Shown here in pieces: positions 6,080-8,946 of a stretch of DNA of 8,946 bases. The notes below the pieces were generated by a model. It saw nothing but the letters and a program-made list of their open reading frames with translations, did not search any database and had not been told where the DNA came from. The position numbers were made by a program, and so were the translations under genes. Numbering within the stretch: the first letter of the stretch is position 1; every line of letters starts with the position of its first letter. The DNA comes from Solobacterium sp. (GTDB lineage: Bacteria; Bacillota_I; Bacilli_A; Erysipelotrichales; Erysipelotrichaceae): NCBI GenBank assembly GCA_016291725.1, contig JAEEYJ010000082.1:1-8946 (forward strand). Reading direction: 5' to 3'.

Positions 6080-7288
6080 ATGCATGAACTGAAAGAAAGA
6101 ATGGCAGCGTTTGTGGATGCGCACAGTGATGTATACAAGAACATCGCCCTGCAGATCCACGCAAAGCCGGAAGTTAGCAACTACGAATTCTTCGCCGCGG
6201 AAACACTCACCAAGCAGCTCGCTGCAGAAGGCTTTACGATTGAAATGCCTGCCGCAGGACACCGTACAGGCTTTGCGGCATCCTACACATCGGGAAAGCC
6301 GGGGCCGGTGCTTGTGTTCCTGGCTGAATATGACGCCCTGGCAGGCCTCGGCCACGGGTGCGGACACAATCTCTTCGGTGCAGCTTCGGCATTGGCCGGT
6401 GCAGCGCTCAAAAGCATCATTGATGAAACCGGCGGTGAAGTACGTGTCTACGGTACACCGGGAGAAGAAGGCGGCGAAATGGGCAGCGCCAAGGGAAGCT
6501 TTGTACGTGAAGGCTATTTCAAGGATGTAGACGCAGCTCTGTGCGCGCACCCGGGCAGCTCACCGACGAATACACTGACCACCAAACTGCTGGCCAACGC
6601 CCCGGTGGACATTGAGTTCTGGGGACGTCCGGCGCACGCGGCCGCGGTTCCGCACATGGGACTGAACGCTCTTGATGCGCAGATCCTCGTATTCAACGCC
6701 ATCGCACTGCTCCGGCAGCAGCTGACTACCGATGTCCGGATCCACGGCATCATCACCGATGGTGGAACAGCGCCGAACGTCATTCCGGAGTATACCAAGT
6801 CCAAGTTCTATATCCGGGCAGCGTCCATGGATACTTTGAACGATGTTTATGCGAAGATCGAGAAGATCGTGGAAGGTGCAGGCCTGCAGACCGGTACAAA
6901 GTCCAGCATGAAGCTGTACCAGAACCTGGTGGAGAATGTCGTGCTGGCACCGAAGTTCGATGCACTGTACGAAAAGAACTTCAATGAACTCGGGTATCAT
7001 TCCGAGCCGCAGGTATTCACAACCATGCCCGGCTCCAGCGATGTCGGCAATGTTTCGCAGGCAGTACCGTGCATCCAGCCGATGATCTCCATCACCGACA
7101 CGGAAGTCCCGGGACACTCCCAGGGAATGGTGGAAGCTTCCTGTTCCGAAAAGGGTCTTGCCTTCATTGTCCTGGCAGCCAAGGTCCTGGCGAATACCGC
7201 ACTGGATCTGATCCTGCAGCCGGAAGTGCTGAAGGAAATCAAGGAAGAGCACGCCTACAACGTAGAGCACCAGAAGGAACTGGCATAA
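6080..7288 (+). CDS. M20 family metallopeptidase / amidohydrolase (AbgB/PM20D2-like)
   Basis: This 402-residue cytoplasmic hydrolase has the M20D-type dimetal site. EYDAL (83-87) carries catalytic-region Asp85, GHGCGHN (91-97) carries ligands Cys94 and His96, PGEEGG (127-132) the base and ligand Glu129/Glu130, AHPGS (156-160) His157, and PGHSQGM the C-terminal His346. The lid/dimerisation domain lies at about 172-280 and includes WGRPAHAA (181-188). The GHGCGHN form is typical of N-acyl-amino-acid or dipeptide amidohydrolases such as AbgB (p-aminobenzoyl-glutamate) and PM20D2-like enzymes; the exact substrate is not deducible. Length is normal and all key residues are present. It has its own promoter and terminator and so forms a single-gene unit. 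Confidence 0.93.
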   Translation: MHELKERMAAFVDAHSDVYKNIALQIHAKPEVSNYEFFAAETLTKQLAAEGFTIEMPAAGHRTGFAASYTSGKPGPVLVFLAEYDALAGLGHGCGHNLFGAASALAGAALKSIIDETGGEVRVYGTPGEEGGEMGSAKGSFVREGYFKDVDAALCAHPGSSPTNTLTTKLLANAPVDIEFWGRPAHAAAVPHMGLNALDAQILVFNAIALLRQQLTTDVRIHGIITDGGTAPNVIPEYTKSKFYIRAASMDTLNDVYAKIEKIVEGAGLQTGTKSSMKLYQNLVENVVLAPKFDALYEKNFNELGYHSEPQVFTTMPGSSDVGNVSQAVPCIQPMISITDTEVPGHSQGMVEASCSEKGLAFIVLAAKVLANTALDLILQPEVLKEIKEEHAYNVEHQKELA

Positions 7289-7296
7289 ACAAGATC

Positions 7297-7325
7297 AGGA
7301 AGGCTGCCACAGGCCTTCCTTTTCC
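7297..7325 (+). terminator. Intrinsic terminator after the M20 gene
   Basis: An 8-bp stem, AGGAAGGC (7297-7304) with GCCTTCCT (7313-7320), has an 8-base loop and is followed by TTTCC. The T run is short, so efficiency may be moderate. It lies 9 bases after the M20 stop. Confidence 0.78.
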
Positions 7326-7374
7326 ATGCCCGCAGCTCTACTTTCCGTAGATACCAGGACTGCAGCGTACCGTA

Positions 7375-7380
7375 TACAAT
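7375..7380 (+). promoter_or_regulatory. Possible -10 element of the XRE regulator gene
   Basis: TACAAT (7375-7380, 5/6 to consensus) lies 10 bases before the GGAGGTG ribosome binding site. No good -35 is found at 16-18 bases, so an activator or a weak promoter is possible. The same TACAAT hexamer precedes the next two genes. Confidence 0.4.
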
Positions 7381-7407
7381 CTATTTACAGGGAGGTGGAT
7401 GCAGAAG

Positions 7408-8079
7408 ATGAACCAATATGTCACAGGTGCCGTCATCAAGGAGCTGCGTACAAAGAACAGAATGACGCAAACACAGTTTGCAGCGAAGATCGGTGTTAGC
7501 GATAAAACAGTATCAAAATGGGAGAATGGAAAGGGATATCCGGACATCACGCTTCTGGAACCGATTACGGCAGCCTTCCGGATTTCCGTAACGGAACTGA
7601 TCTCCGGGAATACGGTCCGCAATGCCAATGTATCCGCCAACATGATGCGCTCGGAATTCTATGTATGTCCTGTCTGCGGAAATGTGGTCCACAGTATGGG
7701 AAAGGCCGTCATCCACTGCCACGGGGTACAGCTGGAACCGCTGGAAGCAGAGCCTACGGATGAAAACCACAAGATCTTCATTGAACGCGTAGAGGGTGAT
7801 TATTATGCCAGGATCGAGCATGAAATGACCAAGAAACACTACATCTCCTTTGCGGCTGCGGTATCACCGGACGCATTGCAGCTGGTAAAGCTCTATCCGG
7901 AAGGAGAAGCGCATGCCCGGTTCAGAATGAACGGAGTGAAGAAGATCCTGTTCTACTGCAACCATGATGGTTTGTTTTCCATTGATGTAATGAAAGGCAT
8001 TGATGACAAAGAGAGCGGGTACGATGATGTCCAGGAAAGGATGGATCTGGAAAAGGCAGCAGCAGCTCTGTTCGGATGA
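7408..8079 (+). CDS. XRE-family regulator fused to a desulfoferrodoxin-like (superoxide-reductase fold) domain
   Basis: The protein has 223 residues from the ATG at 7408. That start gives the MNQYVTGAVIKELR opening I recall for the family; the ATG at 7399 is only 1-3 bases from GGAGGTG (7391-7397). Residues 5-66 form an XRE helix-turn-helix (MTQTQFAAKIGVSDKTVSKWE). Residues 84-112 resemble desulforedoxin: CPVCGN (Cys87, Cys90), then HCHG (Cys104, His105) where CC is usual. Residues 118-193 follow the superoxide reductase core: ENH (His121), HEMTKKHY (His138, His144) and YCNHDGLF (Cys184). The usual CNxHG His is Asp187, with His186 shifted by one, and the catalytic Lys before the first His is Asn120. 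This suggests a DNA-binding iron or redox sensor, not an enzyme; target genes are unknown. The alignment to desulfoferrodoxin is from memory. Confidence 0.85.
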   Translation: MNQYVTGAVIKELRTKNRMTQTQFAAKIGVSDKTVSKWENGKGYPDITLLEPITAAFRISVTELISGNTVRNANVSANMMRSEFYVCPVCGNVVHSMGKAVIHCHGVQLEPLEAEPTDENHKIFIERVEGDYYARIEHEMTKKHYISFAAAVSPDALQLVKLYPEGEAHARFRMNGVKKILFYCNHDGLFSIDVMKGIDDKESGYDDVQERMDLEKAAAALFG

Positions 8080-8100
8080 TTGCGTCATCTATGGTACAAT
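8071..8100 (+). promoter_or_regulatory. Promoter of the DUF3267 gene (extended -10)
   Basis: TGG followed by TACAAT (8092-8100) is an extended -10. The upstream TTCGGA (8071-8076, 18-base spacer) is only a weak -35 and lies in the last codons of the regulator gene. The predicted start near 8107 gives a leader of about 13 bases. Confidence 0.55.
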
Positions 8101-8119
8101 CCATACTGCAGGAGAAAAC

Positions 8120-8701
8120 ATGAAAGCCTATCAAACCCTTCCGGGAGGATACCGGGAAATACTGCAGATCAACATGCAGTCGGACAGAAGCACAGCACTG
8201 AAGATCAATGTCGGTGCCGGGATTGTCAACATACTGGTGCTTGTAGCCGGGCATTTCATTGTACCGTATACAGAGTTCCTGGATATGAGTCCGGTGAGCG
8301 CTGTCTTCCTGCGCTTCGCGGTGATGATTCTCGGCTATATTGCGTATATGGTCATGCATGAGCTGACCCATGCGGCTGTGATGAAGGCGGTCGGCGGCGG
8401 CAAGGTCGTGTTCGGCTTTACCGGACTGTATGCGTTTGCCGGCAGCCGTGAGGACTGGTTTGACAAGACCGCCTACCGCTGCATTGCACTGGCACCGTTG
8501 ATTGTCTGGGGCATCGTCTTCGGGTTCCTGGCATTCCTCGTACCCAGATCATGGTTCTGGGTTATCTGGTTCCTGCTGGCCGGAAATATCGGCGGTGCAG
8601 CGGGGGATGTGTATGTGACCGCAAAGCTGTGGCATATGCCGGACACCATTCTGGTGAGGGACACCGGAGTGGATATGACAGTCTACGGCAGACCGGAATA
8701 G
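8120..8701 (+). CDS. DUF3267 family membrane zinc metalloprotease
   Basis: This 193-residue integral membrane protein has hydrophobic segments at about 30-49, 59-79, 121-141 and 145-160. The zincin motif HELTH (His80, Glu81, His84) sits at the end of the second helix. NIGGAAGD (156-163, Asp163) near the last helix is placed like the third metal ligand in intramembrane-type metalloproteases. This matches the DUF3267 putative zincin pattern; the substrate is unknown. The start is at 8120, where AGGAG (8110-8114) lies 5 bases upstream. An in-frame ATG at 8000 would lie inside the regulator gene and is rejected. The gene starts 40 bases after the regulator stop, so the regulator may control it, but its own promoter and the lack of overlap leave that open. 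Confidence 0.88.
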   Translation: MKAYQTLPGGYREILQINMQSDRSTALKINVGAGIVNILVLVAGHFIVPYTEFLDMSPVSAVFLRFAVMILGYIAYMVMHELTHAAVMKAVGGGKVVFGFTGLYAFAGSREDWFDKTAYRCIALAPLIVWGIVFGFLAFLVPRSWFWVIWFLLAGNIGGAAGDVYVTAKLWHMPDTILVRDTGVDMTVYGRPE

Positions 8702-8718
8702 TATTTGCAAATATACTA
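8699..8718 (+). repeat. Palindrome overlapping the DUF3267 stop codon
   Basis: TAGTATTTGCAAATATACTA contains the perfect 10-base palindrome ATTTGCAAAT (8703-8712) flanked by TAGT and ACTA arms with two extra bases (AT) on the right. It begins at the TAG stop. It could be an operator, an AT-rich hairpin preceding the terminator, or chance. Confidence 0.5.
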
Positions 8719-8720
8719 AC

Positions 8721-8753
8721 AGGTCGCTTCCCGGGCGACCTTTTCTGTCTCTT
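8721..8753 (+). terminator. Intrinsic terminator after the DUF3267 gene
   Basis: A GC-rich 7-bp stem, AGGTCGC (8721-8727) with GCGACCT (8735-8741), has a 7-base loop and is followed by TTTCTGTCTCTTT. Confidence 0.85.
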
Positions 8754-8761
8754 TAAGCCGG

Positions 8762-8767
8762 TACAAT
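8762..8767 (+). promoter_or_regulatory. Possible -10 element of the zinc-ribbon protein gene
   Basis: TACAAT (8762-8767) lies 17 bases before AAGGAGG (8785-8791). A matching -35 is not evident because the preceding region is the terminator T tract. Confidence 0.4.
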
Positions 8768-8799
8768 AGAAGCGGAGAAACGAAAAGGAGGACAGAATC

Positions 8800-8946
8800 A
8801 TGGGTTATGGATCAGTATATGAATGCAGAAAATGCGGCTACCGCGCAAGCGGACTGGAAGGCATCGGCTTTGCGTATCCGACCGTATACCGGGAAGTGCA
8901 GAGAGATGCTAGGGCAGGAAGATACGGCAAGGAAGTGCAGCGGTTC
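8800..8946 (+). CDS. Zinc-ribbon-type small protein, 5' part only, cut by window end
   Basis: The first 49 codons of an open frame are visible, starting after a perfect AAGGAGG (8785-8791) with an 8-base spacer. The N-terminus MGYGSVYECRKCGY carries CxxC (Cys9, Cys12), half of a zinc ribbon, followed by LEGIGFAYPTVYRE and a basic/acidic stretch. I recall similar small Firmicutes proteins with a GFxxPTVY signature, all of unknown function. The second CxxC, if any, lies beyond the window. It follows a terminator, so it is a separate unit. Confidence 0.8.
   Translation, partial: MGYGSVYECRKCGYRASGLEGIGFAYPTVYREVQRDARAGRYGKEVQRF

Noticed and set aside
8000..8119. Longer DUF3267 start inside the regulator gene
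   Set aside because: The extra 40 residues come from out-of-frame regulator sequence. AGGAG at 8110-8114 fits the ATG at 8120.

Overview
The window looks like chromosomal DNA of a Gram-positive, low-oxygen member of the Bacillota. The signs are strong GGAGG-type ribosome binding sites, short intergenic gaps, intrinsic hairpin-plus-T terminators, a PASTA-domain surface protein, an anaerobe-type glycerol-3-phosphate redox module and a desulfoferrodoxin-related regulator. Base composition is moderate to slightly GC-rich. An Erysipelotrichia or Clostridia origin is a guess. No mobile element, CRISPR array or rRNA is visible, and every protein gene lies on the + strand.

Left edge (1-143): the 5' half of a tRNA-Ser(GGA) gene runs off the window on the - strand, with its own extended -10 promoter. 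Divergent to it starts a large membrane-anchored SGNH hydrolase with two PASTA domains and two cysteine-containing C-terminal repeats (144-1919).

Centre (1939-5690): 19 bases after the surface gene comes a tightly packed set. It contains a GlpA-like FAD dehydrogenase with a C-terminal [2Fe-2S] BFD domain, an FAD/NAD(P) oxidoreductase, a DUF1667 iron-sulfur-type small protein, a GNAT acetyltransferase and a 49-residue single-helix membrane protein. The first two genes overlap by 4 bases and the second and third by 11. A strong intrinsic terminator closes the set at about 5662-5690. The first three genes form a known conserved trio. The likely role is oxidation of glycerol-3-phosphate (or a similar 2-hydroxy acid or alcohol phosphate), with electrons passed through Fe-S and flavin centres. 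No glycerol kinase or facilitator gene is in view.

Right part (5691-8946): single-gene units follow. They are a 67-residue unknown protein; an M20-family metallopeptidase/amidohydrolase with a clear TATAAT promoter and its own terminator; an XRE-type regulator whose C-terminal part reads as a complete desulfoferrodoxin (desulforedoxin plus superoxide-reductase fold) with altered metal ligands; a DUF3267-type membrane zinc metalloprotease with its own extended -10 promoter and terminator; and the start of a CxxC zinc-ribbon protein cut by the window end.

The most interesting item is the regulator-desulfoferrodoxin fusion. It may be a sensor built from an oxygen-defence enzyme, and it sits just upstream of a membrane protease. 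The family itself is probably already present in databases, so the novelty claim is limited to its possible sensing role and to the changed ligand residues.
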